Assembly (NCBI GenBank): GCA_023896275.1
Contig: MLDA01000003.1
Coordinates: 143,034-207,033, forward strand
Direction of reading: 5' to 3'
DNA: 64,000 nt
From: Kocuria rosea subsp. polaris
GTDB lineage: Bacteria > Actinomycetota > Actinomycetes > Actinomycetales > Micrococcaceae
Of this stretch, positions 33,499 through 41,129 are shown one piece after another. Numbering within the stretch: position 1 is the first letter of the stretch; every line of letters starts with the position of its first letter. The notes beneath the pieces were generated by a model. The model searched no databases, had not been told where the DNA came from, and saw only the letters and a list, made by a program, of their open reading frames with translations. The position numbers and the translations under genes were made by a program.

Positions 33499-34641
33499 AT
33501 GGGCGGCCGACTCCCGCCCCAGCTGGCCGCGGCCCGCCGCGCGATGCTCGCCGCCGTGTCCGCGTGGCGGAACGCCGGCTTCCCCGGCGCCTCCGTCGCT
33601 TCCGGGTACGACGACGGCGCCGCCCCGGTTCCGGCGTCCGTCTCCGCGCCCGTTCCCGCGCCGCACGTCCTGCTCGCCGTGAGCGGTGGAGCGGACTCGA
33701 TGGCGCTCGCTGCGACCGCCGCGTTTCTGGTCCGTGCGTCCCACTTCAGTGCCTCGGCCGTGCTCGTCGACCATGGCCTGCAGCCCGGCAGCGCCGACGC
33801 GGTCGCGGCCGCCGCGGACCGGGTGCGAGCCATGGGGGTGGCCGCCGTCGTCGTGCGCGCGAACGTCCCGGAGCCGGGCACTGAGGAGCGGGCGCGGCTC
33901 GCCCGCTACCGGGAGCTCGAGGCGGCGGCGAGCGCGCTCGAGGCCGAGCATGGTCGGCCCGTCGCCATCCTGACCGGGCATACCCTCTCCGACCAGGCCG
34001 AACAGGTGCTGCTGGGCCTGGCCCGCGGGTCCGGGACCCGGTCGGTGGCCGGCATCCCCGGCTCCCGTGGGCGCGTGCTGCGGCCATTCCTCGGTTCCGG
34101 CGCCGCGAGTGAAGGGCTCTGGCGGGCGGATACGGAATTCGTGTGCGCACACGAGTCGATTGACGTCTGGAACGACCCCACCAACGCCGAGCGCGACGCG
34201 CTGCGCAACCGTGTCCGGCTCGACGTGCTGCCCGCCCTCGAGGAGCATCTGGGCCCGGGGTTCGCAGCCTCGCTCGCGCGGACGGCCGGCCTGTCCGCGG
34301 CGGACGCCGATCACCTCGACGCGCTGGCGGGTGAAGCGTACGCCGGGGCCCTCGTGCGGGAGGGGCCCGGCGTCGTCGTGCTGGACCTGAGCGCCGTGCG
34401 CGCGCTGCCCGCGGCCCTGGGGCGGCGCGTGCTGCGCAGCGCCGCGCAAGCGGTCGGAGGCGAGGCTCCGACGTACGAGCGCACGCTCGCGCTCGAGCGG
34501 CTCGTCTCCGGCGCCGGGTCGGCCGGGCCGGTGCAGCTGGCCGGACACGTCGCGGCCCGGCGACTGCGCGACGGGCGCGGGCATGGGCACGCCGGACCGA
34601 TTCTGCTGGTGCAGGCGGCGCGGGGATTCATCGAGGGGTAA
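33499..34641 (+). CDS. tilS: tRNA(Ile)-lysidine synthase
   Basis: The 380-residue protein has the PP-loop ATP pyrophosphatase motif SGGADS at residues 62-67. The lysidine synthase HTLSDQAEQVLLGLARGSG segment follows near 155-172. It converts the wobble cytidine of the CAU-anticodon isoleucine tRNA to lysidine, which is essential for reading AUA. The start immediately follows the metalloprotease stop. The N-terminal 50 residues before the PP-loop are Ala/Pro-rich and longer than in many homologues. It lies in the usual metalloprotease-tilS-hpt order. Confidence 0.93.
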   Translation: MGGRLPPQLAAARRAMLAAVSAWRNAGFPGASVASGYDDGAAPVPASVSAPVPAPHVLLAVSGGADSMALAATAAFLVRASHFSASAVLVDHGLQPGSADAVAAAADRVRAMGVAAVVVRANVPEPGTEERARLARYRELEAAASALEAEHGRPVAILTGHTLSDQAEQVLLGLARGSGTRSVAGIPGSRGRVLRPFLGSGAASEGLWRADTEFVCAHESIDVWNDPTNAERDALRNRVRLDVLPALEEHLGPGFAASLARTAGLSAADADHLDALAGEAYAGALVREGPGVVVLDLSAVRALPAALGRRVLRSAAQAVGGEAPTYERTLALERLVSGAGSAGPVQLAGHVAARRLRDGRGHGHAGPILLVQAARGFIEG

Positions 34642-34713
34642 CCTAGGTGCTGTAGCCGTCAACCGCGCCCCACGTGACCGGCGCGGACACCCGAGACTTC
34701 AGGAGCCCCTTTC

Positions 34714-35265
34714 GTGGATTCGAACGACGTCAGCGCCGATCTGGCACATGTGCTCTACACCAAGGAACAGATTCAGGAAAAGATCACCGAGCTGGCCGCC
34801 CAGATCGACAAGGACTACGAGGGCCGGGACATCCTGCTCGTCGGCGTCCTCAAGGGTGCATGCATGGTTATGGCCGACCTCTCCCGCGCGCTGCACTCGC
34901 ACGTGACGATGGACTGGATGGCCGTCTCCTCCTACGGCTCCGGCACCACCAGCTCCGGCGTGGTCCGCATCCTCAAGGACCTCGACTCCGACCTCATGGG
35001 CAAGCACGTGCTGATCGCTGAGGACATCATCGACTCCGGCCTGACGCTGTCCTGGCTCAAGTCCAACCTGCAGTCGCGCGGCCCGGCGTCGGTCGAGGTC
35101 TGCGCGATGCTGCGCAAGCCGGACGCTGCCAAGGTGGACCTGGACGTGAAGTACGTCGGCTACGACATCCCGAACGAATTCGTGGTCGGCTACGGCCTGG
35201 ACGTCGCGGAGAAGTTCCGCAACCTGGACTGCGTGGCCACCATCGCCCCGCACGTCTACCAGTAA
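34714..35265 (+). CDS. hpt: Hypoxanthine phosphoribosyltransferase
   Basis: This 183-residue type I phosphoribosyltransferase shows the PRPP-binding loop LIAEDIIDSGLTL and the pyrophosphate loop GVLKGACMV. It converts hypoxanthine or guanine plus PRPP to IMP or GMP in purine salvage. Start is GTG at 34714, with a weak AGGAG at about 34701. It follows tilS and ends in a strong terminator. In related genomes ftsH is next; here ftsH is 18.9 kb downstream. Confidence 0.95.
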   Translation: MDSNDVSADLAHVLYTKEQIQEKITELAAQIDKDYEGRDILLVGVLKGACMVMADLSRALHSHVTMDWMAVSSYGSGTTSSGVVRILKDLDSDLMGKHVLIAEDIIDSGLTLSWLKSNLQSRGPASVEVCAMLRKPDAAKVDLDVKYVGYDIPNEFVVGYGLDVAEKFRNLDCVATIAPHVYQ

Positions 35266-35299
35266 CCGCGGCGCGACCGCTAGGCGCGCTGCGTATCGA

Positions 35300-35330
35300 G
35301 GCCCGTCCCCGCCGCGGGGGCGGGCCTTTT
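35300..35330 (+). terminator. Terminator after hpt
   Basis: GGCCCGTCCCCGC (35300-35312) pairs with GCGGGGGCGGGCC (35314-35326) over about 13 bp with one G:T pair, and TTTT follows. It closes the conserved block before the accessory region. The rest of 35331-35460 shows no feature I can support. Confidence 0.85.
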
Positions 35331-35462
35331 GCGTCTGCGGCGGCGCGGGCGCCTGGAGCGGCAACGTGGCGTGGCACATCCTCTTCGCCGTCGCTGGTCC
35401 CGTGGGGTCGCGCCGAGACCGACGTGGCGCGCGCGGAGCCGGAGACGCCTGACGTGATGATC

Positions 35463-35506
35463 TGAGCCTGACTATCTCTTCAGGCTCAAATCAACAGGTC
35501 AGGCTC
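35463..35506. repeat. Interspersed element, copy B, with inverted repeat
   Basis: TGAGCCTGA (35463-35471) and TCAGGCTCA (35480-35488) form a perfect nine-base inverted repeat around eight bases. A third unit, TCAGGCTC, is at 35499-35506. On the minus strand, 35506-35480 matches the 27-bp copy A near serS at 23 of 27 bases. No T-run follows, so this copy is less likely to be a terminator and may be a protein-binding or REP-like element. Confidence 0.55.
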
Positions 35507-35531
35507 GGTAGAGTGGACGGTCCCAGTTCTA

Positions 35532-35567
35532 TTGACTTTCGATAGGTAGTGATCGATACTCGACTGC
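35532..35567 (+). promoter_or_regulatory. Promoter of the DUF2975/YozG pair, leaderless
   Basis: A -35 TTGACT (35532-35537), a 17-bp spacer and a -10 GATACT (35555-35560) put the transcription start at about 35567-35568, the A of the ATG. The spacer and -10 contain the inverted repeat TCGAT/ATCGA (35539-35543, 35552-35556), a plausible operator for the regulator encoded by the second gene. Confidence 0.6.
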
Positions 35568-36050
35568 ATGATGAAGGTCGATCGAATCGTCGCGCCCCTG
35601 CGGGTGCTGCTCGCGCTCCTCTTCGCCGGGCTGCTTGCAGTGCAGGGCGTTATGGTGGCCACGTTCCTGCACGAGGCCGCGGCCAACGACGGTTCGCTGC
35701 CCGTCCCCGCACTCGTGATCCTCGGCGCCGCCTGCCTCCAGGTGATCGCGTACTTCACGTGGCGGCTGCTGACGATGGTGCGGGCAGGAAACATCTTCAC
35801 CGAAGACGCCTTTCGCTGGGTGAACGGCATCCTCTGGGCCCTTGGTTCGGGGGTCGCGCTGTGGTGGGGTTTCGTCAGCGTGATCGGGTGGATGGCAAAG
35901 TTCACCGAGGCCGACATCCCGCCGGGCGTGGTTCTGATTTTCGGCATCCTCGGGCTCGCGGGGATCGCCGTCCTCCTGCTGTTTGTGGTGATGCGCGCCT
36001 TGCTGCGGCAGGCCACAACGCTGCGCGCCGAGATGGAAGCGGTCATCTGA
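35568..36050 (+). CDS. DUF2975 family membrane protein
   Basis: The 160-residue product has four transmembrane segments and matches the DUF2975 pattern, with a conserved central NIFTEDAFRWV motif between helices 2 and 3. Function is unknown, but genes of this family are regularly paired with a small YozG-like XRE regulator, as here. The ATG coincides with the predicted transcription start, so the message is probably leaderless. The stop overlaps the regulator start (TGATG). Confidence 0.82.
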   Translation: MMKVDRIVAPLRVLLALLFAGLLAVQGVMVATFLHEAAANDGSLPVPALVILGAACLQVIAYFTWRLLTMVRAGNIFTEDAFRWVNGILWALGSGVALWWGFVSVIGWMAKFTEADIPPGVVLIFGILGLAGIAVLLLFVVMRALLRQATTLRAEMEAVI

Positions 36051-36259
36051 TGGCCATCGTCGTGCGCATCGACGTCGAGCTCGCGAAGGCCAAGATGAGC
36101 GTCGGCGACTTCGCGGAGCGGGTCGGGCTGACGCCGGCCAACGTCGCAGTGCTCAAGAACGGGCGCGCCAAGGCCATCCGGTTCAGTACCCTCGAGGCGA
36201 TCTGCCGCGTGCTCGACTGCCAGCCGGGCGACATCCTGGAGTGGGTCGACAACGAATAG
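36050..36259 (+). CDS. YozG-like small XRE regulator
   Basis: The 69-residue protein is almost entirely a helix-turn-helix (MSVGDFAERVGLTPANVAVLKNGRAKAIRFSTLEAICRVLDCQPGDILEW pattern, residues about 16-66, described here by position). Such one-domain regulators are the usual partner of DUF2975 membrane proteins and may be controlled by them. It overlaps the DUF2975 stop by one base. A strong terminator follows immediately. Confidence 0.85.
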   Translation: MAIVVRIDVELAKAKMSVGDFAERVGLTPANVAVLKNGRAKAIRFSTLEAICRVLDCQPGDILEWVDNE

Positions 36260-36260
36260 C

Positions 36261-36298
36261 AGCGAAGGCGGAGTGGAAGCATCCACTCCGCCTTCGCT
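36261..36298. terminator. Bidirectional terminator between YozG-like and csbD genes
   Basis: AGCGAAGGCGGAGTGGA (36261-36277) pairs perfectly with 36282-36298 around a four-base loop. It lies between convergent genes. Confidence 0.85.
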
Positions 36299-36335
36299 GT
36301 GTCACCGGTTCGGTCGGCTCTAGCGAGCGGGCCGC

Positions 36336-36536
36336 TTACTTGTCGAAGGCGTCCTTCACGGCGTCTTTGACGTTCTCGCCAGCCTGCTTCGCCTTCGCGG
36401 CTGCCTGGTCGGCGTGGCCCTCCGCCTGCAGCCGCTCGTTATCCGTGAGCTTGCCGGCGGCCTCTTTGGCCTTGCCGGACGCTTCCTGAGCCTTGTTGCT
36501 GATCTTGTCTCCGAGTCCCACTTTGGTCTCCTTCAT
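36336..36536 (-). CDS. CsbD family stress protein
   Basis: The 66-residue protein is highly charged and Ala/Lys/Glu-rich, with the CsbD pattern GDKISNKAQEASGKAKEAAGKLTDN. Members are small, soluble, intrinsically flexible proteins made in general or envelope stress. AAGG lies upstream of the ATG. It sits 54 bp after the last gene of the sigma/Asp23 operon on the same strand, so it is probably the distal gene of that operon or a nearby member of the same regulon. Confidence 0.88.
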   Translation of the reverse strand: MKETKVGLGDKISNKAQEASGKAKEAAGKLTDNERLQAEGHADQAAAKAKQAGENVKDAVKDAFDK

Positions 36537-36590
36537 GTGTGTTGTTGGTGCAGCACACGGTGCGTTCCGTGTGCATGTTCGGGTGGCCTG

Positions 36591-37235
36591 TCAGGTGGTT
36601 GTCGGCGCCATGCCAGCGGTCGGTTGGACGCCGGTCCTGACGCCGGATCCCTTGCGGGCTACCGCGTAGTGAATGGCCAAGTGCTCGAGTGGCCGGCCCA
36701 AGGAGAGCGCCGCATCGGCGCCCACCCCCTCTTCCAGCGCTCTCGTGAGGTCTCCGAGGTGTGCTGCCGGGTCCGCCTCGACGTGCAGCAAGAGGTTCGG
36801 TGCTCCGGCACTCCCGCGCAGCACGGCCCGTGCCGAGCTGACCCGGGGCAGTGCCTCAGCGGCGGCAGCGACCGCCGACTCAAGGACTTTCGGGTCCATC
36901 GTGGTGGCCCCAGAAGCCGGATTGTCCGTGAAGCGCAGAGTTCCTGCGCGGCCGGAGCGGGGGATTTGGCGCAGGAGCCACGCGATGCCGAGCGCGACGA
37001 GCACGATTCCCATGCCCATCACGACGGCGGGGCTCCAAGCGAGCTCCAACAGGTCGGGCGCAGCTGCGGCGATGGTCGCCTCCGGATCTGCGGTGATACC
37101 CGCAGCCCACGACGGCGTCGTCACGTCCAGCGTGCGCCCAACCCACGGCCACAGTGCCCACAGCCCGCCGACCAGGAGTGCGAGCCCCAGGACGAAGAGC
37201 ACTGTCCGGTTCAACCCTGCTGGGAAGGTCCTCAT
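36591..37235 (-). CDS. Asp23-operon membrane protein (AmaP/DUF6286-like)
   Basis: The 214-residue product has two transmembrane helices (about 9-27 and 68-88) and a C-terminal cytoplasmic domain of about 110 residues with an alternating beta pattern (ARAVLRGSAGAPNLLLHVEAD), as in proteins that anchor Asp23 to the membrane. The ATG at 37235 overlaps the upstream stop (ATGA). Its place at the end of an Asp23 operon supports an anchoring role, which is an inference. Confidence 0.7.
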   Translation of the reverse strand: MRTFPAGLNRTVLFVLGLALLVGGLWALWPWVGRTLDVTTPSWAAGITADPEATIAAAAPDLLELAWSPAVVMGMGIVLVALGIAWLLRQIPRSGRAGTLRFTDNPASGATTMDPKVLESAVAAAAEALPRVSSARAVLRGSAGAPNLLLHVEADPAAHLGDLTRALEEGVGADAALSLGRPLEHLAIHYAVARKGSGVRTGVQPTAGMAPTTT

Positions 37236-37768
37236 GAGGAACTCACCATCCTGACTGTGATGCGCGGGGTGCGGCTGTCCAACGCGGAGCGCAGGACGTT
37301 TTCGGTTGCAGCGGAAACCGCGGCGGACAGGTCGCTGTGGTCGCGCAGCGGAGTACGGGCAACCACACTGACTTTGTGGCCTCGGGCGCGAGCGCGGCAC
37401 GTGCTCACTCCGTCGATACCGCCGACTCGATGTTCAACCAGGCGCTCGATTCCGCGCCACGTGACCACCGCTTCGACGCTCTCGGTGCTGCGTGCTGGCT
37501 GGCTCGATGGCCGGCCAGGCAGGACCGCGCACAGCAACAGCACGAGACCGATGACCGCGGCGGCAGCACCAGCAGCAGCGACCAGCGGGGCACCCCAGGG
37601 CTGCGCCCCGGTCTCAGCAATCGCGGTTGCTGCACCAGGCCAAGTGCCGTTGCTCAAACGCAGAACGGCCAACGTGACCAGGCCCGCACCAGCGGCGGCA
37701 ATGACGAGTGCGACGATACTCGCCGGCGTGACGCGTGCCGGCCGGCGTCGCAGTGAGTGGTTGCTCAT
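37232..37768 (-). CDS. DUF6286-like membrane protein of the Asp23 operon
   Basis: The 178-residue product has two transmembrane helices (about 17-37 and 60-84) and a C-terminal domain that begins VEAVVTWRGIERLVEHRV. That domain resembles the Asp23-associated membrane proteins of actinobacteria. It overlaps both its upstream and downstream neighbours by four bases, indicating coupled translation. It probably works with the next protein as part of the membrane attachment for Asp23. Confidence 0.68.
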   Translation of the reverse strand: MSNHSLRRRPARVTPASIVALVIAAAGAGLVTLAVLRLSNGTWPGAATAIAETGAQPWGAPLVAAAGAAAAVIGLVLLLCAVLPGRPSSQPARSTESVEAVVTWRGIERLVEHRVGGIDGVSTCRARARGHKVSVVARTPLRDHSDLSAAVSAATENVLRSALDSRTPRITVRMVSSS

Positions 37769-38145
37769 AAGACCCTCCTGGCCGGCGGTGCTGATTCGAA
37801 CCAGTCCACCTGAATATCGACGGGGGATGCCGTGACGCCGGCGTAGCGCTGGACGTCGTCCACGATGGTCCGGCGGACCTCGTCGGTGGTGGCCCGGATG
37901 TCGGCAGGAAACCGCAACCCGATCCGCACCTCCAGCGCGGCGGATGTGCCGGCCAAGGTCGCGGAGACCGGGGGCAGCGAGTCGAAGTCGTTGCTGGCGC
38001 CGACGCCGAGGACGCCGCCGCTTCGGGCGCCAACCGCGGGATGGGAAGCCGCAGATTTTGCCGCGATCCGGCTGACCACCCGTTCGTTGATGGTCAGCCG
38101 GCCGCGTTCCGCGGGCGCCAGCTGGCTGCTGTGGTTCCCGGCCAT
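37765..38145 (-). CDS. Asp23/Gls24 family protein (short)
   Basis: The 126-residue product has the Asp23/Gls24 fold signs: an opening GRLTINERVVSRIAAKSA, a central strand LEVRIGLRFPADI and an ending SPVDIQVDWF. These soluble proteins line the inner membrane during cell-wall stress in Gram-positive bacteria. ATG at 38145 is chosen; the frame further upstream overlaps the DUF2273 gene in a different phase. It overlaps the following gene by four bases. Confidence 0.75.
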   Translation of the reverse strand: MAGNHSSQLAPAERGRLTINERVVSRIAAKSAASHPAVGARSGGVLGVGASNDFDSLPPVSATLAGTSAALEVRIGLRFPADIRATTDEVRRTIVDDVQRYAGVTASPVDIQVDWFESAPPARRVL

Positions 38146-38146
38146 G

Positions 38147-38329
38147 TCAGCGCCGGCCTTGGAGACGGCCTGCCCAGTCCACGATGTCGACACGCCCGTC
38201 GAGGACGCGGCCGATCCCGAAGGCGACCGCCGCGACGACGGCGACCAGCAGCATGCGCCAGAACCCGCCGAAGGCCCAGACCGTGCCGAGGACAAGCCCG
38301 ACGACGATGCAGAAGCGTGCGCTCGTCAT
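38147..38329 (-). CDS. DUF2273-like small membrane protein
   Basis: The 60-residue product has two adjacent hydrophobic segments (about 5-40) and a basic end. It matches the DUF2273 pattern of small proteins encoded with Asp23/Gls24 genes. It lies three bases after the larger Asp23 gene and one base before the shorter one. The likely role is as a membrane partner for the Asp23 complex. Confidence 0.7.
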   Translation of the reverse strand: MTSARFCIVVGLVLGTVWAFGGFWRMLLVAVVAAVAFGIGRVLDGRVDIVDWAGRLQGRR

Positions 38330-38332
38330 GAC

Positions 38333-38818
38333 TTACTCCAGGCGATCGGAGCGGTCGGAGGCGGCGTCGTCGTCGTCCTCCGGGAGGTGGATGTCGGTCA
38401 CGTTGACGTTGACCTCGATGACCTCCAACGAAGTGCCGTGCTCAACGGCCTGGATGACGCTGCGGCGGATGTCCTCCGCCACGTCGGCGATGGCGACGCC
38501 GTATTCGACGACGATGCTCACGTCGATCGCGGCCTGGCGCTCACCCTTCTCGACGCTCACACCGCCGCTGACGTTGGTCTGCGAGCCGGGGATGCGCTCG
38601 GAGAGCGAGTTGATCGCGCGGCGTGCTGCGGTGCCCATGGCGTAGACGCCGGGGACTTCGCGGGCGGCGATGCCGGCCAGCTTCTGGACCACCGATTCGG
38701 CGATCGTGGTGGTCCCATGTTCGGTCTGCAGGGGGCCTTCGTACTGAGGCTGCGCCGACTCCTTGGCCTGAGCTTCCTCCGTGGTCTTCGGCAGGGCCTG
38801 GGCTTTGTTCTCGGTCAT
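38333..38818 (-). CDS. Asp23/Gls24 family envelope stress response protein
   Basis: The 161-residue product is the most typical family member here: GTTTIAESVVQKLAGIAAREVPGVYAMG, then AAIDVSIVVEYGVAIADVAEDIRRSV and VIEVNVNVTDIHLP. It probably polymerises at the inner face of the membrane in response to cell-wall or alkaline stress. An acidic tail and a charged N-terminal extension (about 1-30) are present. AAGGGAT lies upstream of its ATG. The 93-bp gap before it is large enough to hold its own promoter. Confidence 0.88.
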   Translation of the reverse strand: MTENKAQALPKTTEEAQAKESAQPQYEGPLQTEHGTTTIAESVVQKLAGIAAREVPGVYAMGTAARRAINSLSERIPGSQTNVSGGVSVEKGERQAAIDVSIVVEYGVAIADVAEDIRRSVIQAVEHGTSLEVIEVNVNVTDIHLPEDDDDAASDRSDRLE

Positions 38819-38911
38819 GATCTGATCCCTTTCATCTGACTGGGTGTTGGTCTTACATGAGTACAGACGTTGGGGGTCATCAGATCGTCACGCCGAAATC
38901 CGAAAAACTTT

Positions 38912-39313
38912 TCAGGCGCCCACTTCTGTGTCCGGTGAAGGTGCTCGCTCAGCGCTTTGCGCTTCGTCCCCGATGACTGTGTTCGGGCCGTGCTCGAGGA
39001 CCGTGACAGCAACGGACGAAGTCTCGATCCCGTGTCCGGTGAGCACGGCGTGCACGAGGTTCTGCACCGCCGCGGCGACGTCGGACGCCGGTTGTCCGGC
39101 GGTCACGGCGATATCGATCGCGGCTTCGGTCGCCCCGCGGCCGCCGGACAAGCGCAGGGACTCGTGCGGCTCGCTGCTGCGCGTAGCCAGGGACTTCACG
39201 ACGGCGAGGGTCGGTGGGAAGACTGCGGCGACGCCGTCGAGCTCCATGACCTGCTGCACCGCGTCGGCCCGGGCCCGTTCGGCGCGGGAGGGGGTGCGAC
39301 TGGCGTTACTCAT
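38912..39313 (-). CDS. Divergent Asp23/Gls24-like protein
   Basis: The 133-residue product has an N-terminal helical Arg/Ala stretch and a core with the Asp23 pattern (ATEAAIDIAVTAGQPASDVAAAVQNLV and TSSVAVTVLEHG). ATG at 39313 overlaps the upstream gene by eight bases. It shares little close sequence with the other operon members and could be a specialised partner. Confidence 0.68.
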   Translation of the reverse strand: MSNASRTPSRAERARADAVQQVMELDGVAAVFPPTLAVVKSLATRSSEPHESLRLSGGRGATEAAIDIAVTAGQPASDVAAAVQNLVHAVLTGHGIETSSVAVTVLEHGPNTVIGDEAQSAERAPSPDTEVGA

Positions 39314-39878
39314 CGATGATGTCCTCCACGGTGATATCGACACTGGCTGGGGTGACGCCGAGCTCGGCCGTCAGGGCAGAAGTGACGGCGGTGCGCAGGC
39401 GGCCGGACAGGTCGGCGGCACGTTCCCCGGGGCGCATCTGAACGTTGACCTGGCAAACGATCGCGGGGCGTCCGCTGCTGTCGGTGGTGCCGCTGGCCCC
39501 ATGGCGGCCAAGCTCGATCCCATCGATGGAGTCAGCAGCACGCCTGATGACCTCGTTGAGAACGTAGACGCTGATGTCGATCGGGCCGCGTTGAGAGATT
39601 TTGACCCGGACGCGCCGTCCCCGTCGGATTTCGGCGCGAATACCGTCCATGGCGGAGCGGCGGATGCGTTCGAGGGCGGCGTCTTCTTCGGCGGTCTCCT
39701 CCGGGTCGGTGCGCCACTGGCGGGTTGCCTCCAGAAGTGGCCGCAGGCGGCGCCGTTGCTGGGCGCAGTGCGGACACGCACGTTCATGGTCGTCCGGCGG
39801 TAGGTCCAACCGGTCCCAGATGTCGTCTTCGGAGCGGTCGCATGGTGGTGGCCCCCCAGGCCCTGGCGTCATTTCCAC
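39306..39878 (-). CDS. Zinc-finger (ZAS-like)/Asp23 fusion, candidate anti-sigma factor
   Basis: The 190-residue product has an N-terminal H31-x3-C35-x2-C38 motif (DHERACPHC), the zinc anti-sigma (ZAS) consensus, followed by a charged helix (about 45-85). The C-terminal Asp23-like domain (about 95-190) contains KISQRGPIDISVYV and VDITVEDIIDE. The gene directly follows a sigma factor gene with a 10-base overlap, the usual place for an anti-sigma factor. GTG at 39878 has AAGGA seven bases upstream; ATG at 39872 is an alternative. A direct link from Asp23 state to sigma activity is suggested. Confidence 0.72.
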   Translation of the reverse strand: MEMTPGPGGPPPCDRSEDDIWDRLDLPPDDHERACPHCAQQRRRLRPLLEATRQWRTDPEETAEEDAALERIRRSAMDGIRAEIRRGRRVRVKISQRGPIDISVYVLNEVIRRAADSIDGIELGRHGASGTTDSSGRPAIVCQVNVQMRPGERAADLSGRLRTAVTSALTAELGVTPASVDITVEDIIDE

Positions 39879-40444
39879 GAGTCCATCCTTTCGGCCAGTG
39901 CGGCACGGGCGCGAGCTATCCGGCCGCGCACTGTGGGAAGAGGCTCACCGCTGATATCCGCGATGTCTTGATAACTCAGCCCGTGGAGTTCGCGCAAGGT
40001 CCACGCCTCGCGCTGTGGCACGGGCAGTGCGGCGACGTGGTGCCGGAGCTCCGACAAGGCGAGCCGGGTCTCGACGGCGCCTTCGGGGCCGGTGTCCAGG
40101 AGCCGGCCCGACTCGCTTGCGCTCTGTTCGGCTTCGCGCTCCGCGGGATCGCCGCCGTCGGGCCGTCGCTTGCGGATGATGTCGATGCAGCGGTGGGAGG
40201 CGATGCGGTACAGCCACGTGGAGACGGCCTCGGCGGCGCGCAACGTCGGAAGACGGCGCCACGCCGTGACGAGAACGTCTTGAACAGCGTCCTCGGCATC
40301 GGGTCCGTTGCCCAGCATGCCGCGGCAGTAACGCAGAATTCCGCGCTGGTACCGGCGAACCAGCTCTTCGAAGGCGTCCAGATCACCGGACTGCGCACGA
40401 GCCACCAACGTGGTGTCGTGCAAGGTGTCGACCGACTCGCTCAT
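39869..40444 (-). CDS. ECF-type RNA polymerase sigma factor
   Basis: The 191-residue protein has sigma region 2 (about 22-90, AFEELVRRYQRGILRYCRGMLGNGPDAEDAVQDVL) and region 4 (about 130-182, LPVPQREAWTLRELHGLSYQDIADISG), with no regions 1.1 or 3, as in ECF sigma factors. ATG at 40444 is chosen; the upstream open frame overlaps the Lrp gene and lacks sigma sequence. It heads an operon of Asp23-type genes and probably drives that operon and other envelope-stress genes. I could not pick out a convincing ECF promoter upstream. Confidence 0.9.
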   Translation of the reverse strand: MSESVDTLHDTTLVARAQSGDLDAFEELVRRYQRGILRYCRGMLGNGPDAEDAVQDVLVTAWRRLPTLRAAEAVSTWLYRIASHRCIDIIRKRRPDGGDPAEREAEQSASESGRLLDTGPEGAVETRLALSELRHHVAALPVPQREAWTLRELHGLSYQDIADISGEPLPTVRGRIARARAALAERMDSWK

Positions 40445-40547
40445 GCGCGCCTTTCGCTTGATGGGCCCGGGGCCCGACTCGGCCAACCTCGCAGTCGGTG
40501 GCCGTGAGCATGAGACTAGCAGGGCAAAGGCGCCGTTGCTGACAGCA

Positions 40548-41009
40548 TCACACGCCACCCAACGGCAGGTCCCGGTGCTCGACGATACTCTTCATCACCA
40601 GCGTGGAGCTGAGGTTCTGCACGCCCGGGAGGGTGGTCAGTTCGTCGTCGTAGAGACGCTGGAAGTGCGGCAGATCCGCAGCGACGATCCGCAGCAGATA
40701 GTCCGGGCTGCCGAAGAGCCGCTGCGCCTGGACGACGTGCTCGATGGCCGCCACCGCCGTCTCGAAAGCCTCGATCGTCTCCCGAGCCGTGGTGCTCATA
40801 TTCACGAACACGAGCGCGTCGAAGGACAAGCCGAGGACTGAGGCGTCGAGGTGCGCGCGATATCCGGAGATCGCACCGGATCGTTCCAGGGAGCGCAGGC
40901 GGCGGTGGCACGGCGAAACACTCAACTGCACGCGGTCCGCAAGTTCGGTGATGGTTAATCGCCCGTCTCGCTGGAGCTCCGCAAGAATCTTCCGGTCAAT
41001 CCTGTCCAT
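40548..41009 (-). CDS. Lrp/AsnC family regulator
   Basis: The 153-residue protein has an N-terminal helix-turn-helix (MDRIDRKILAELQRDGRLTITELADRVQLSVSPCHRRLR, residues about 1-40, given by position) and a C-terminal RAM domain (about 65-145) that binds amino acids and forms octamers. It is divergent from a LysE-type exporter with 120 bp between starts, so it most likely controls amino acid export as LrpB/Lrp proteins do elsewhere. Confidence 0.9.
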   Translation of the reverse strand: MDRIDRKILAELQRDGRLTITELADRVQLSVSPCHRRLRSLERSGAISGYRAHLDASVLGLSFDALVFVNMSTTARETIEAFETAVAAIEHVVQAQRLFGSPDYLLRIVAADLPHFQRLYDDELTTLPGVQNLSSTLVMKSIVEHRDLPLGGV

Positions 41010-41129
41010 GCGGAATATTCTCCCTCACATCCGGTCAATCCGGGGGATAAGTTGAGAACACCTTCGAGCGTCTCCGGCCTAGCCTGCTGAGGGGGCTGCG
41101 CGGGGCGGCCCGGAAGGTGGTGGGATCGA

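Noticed and set aside
32461..34662. A 733-codon minus-strand frame opposite the metalloprotease and tilS
   Set aside because: It spans two well-supported plus-strand genes and has no recognisable motif.
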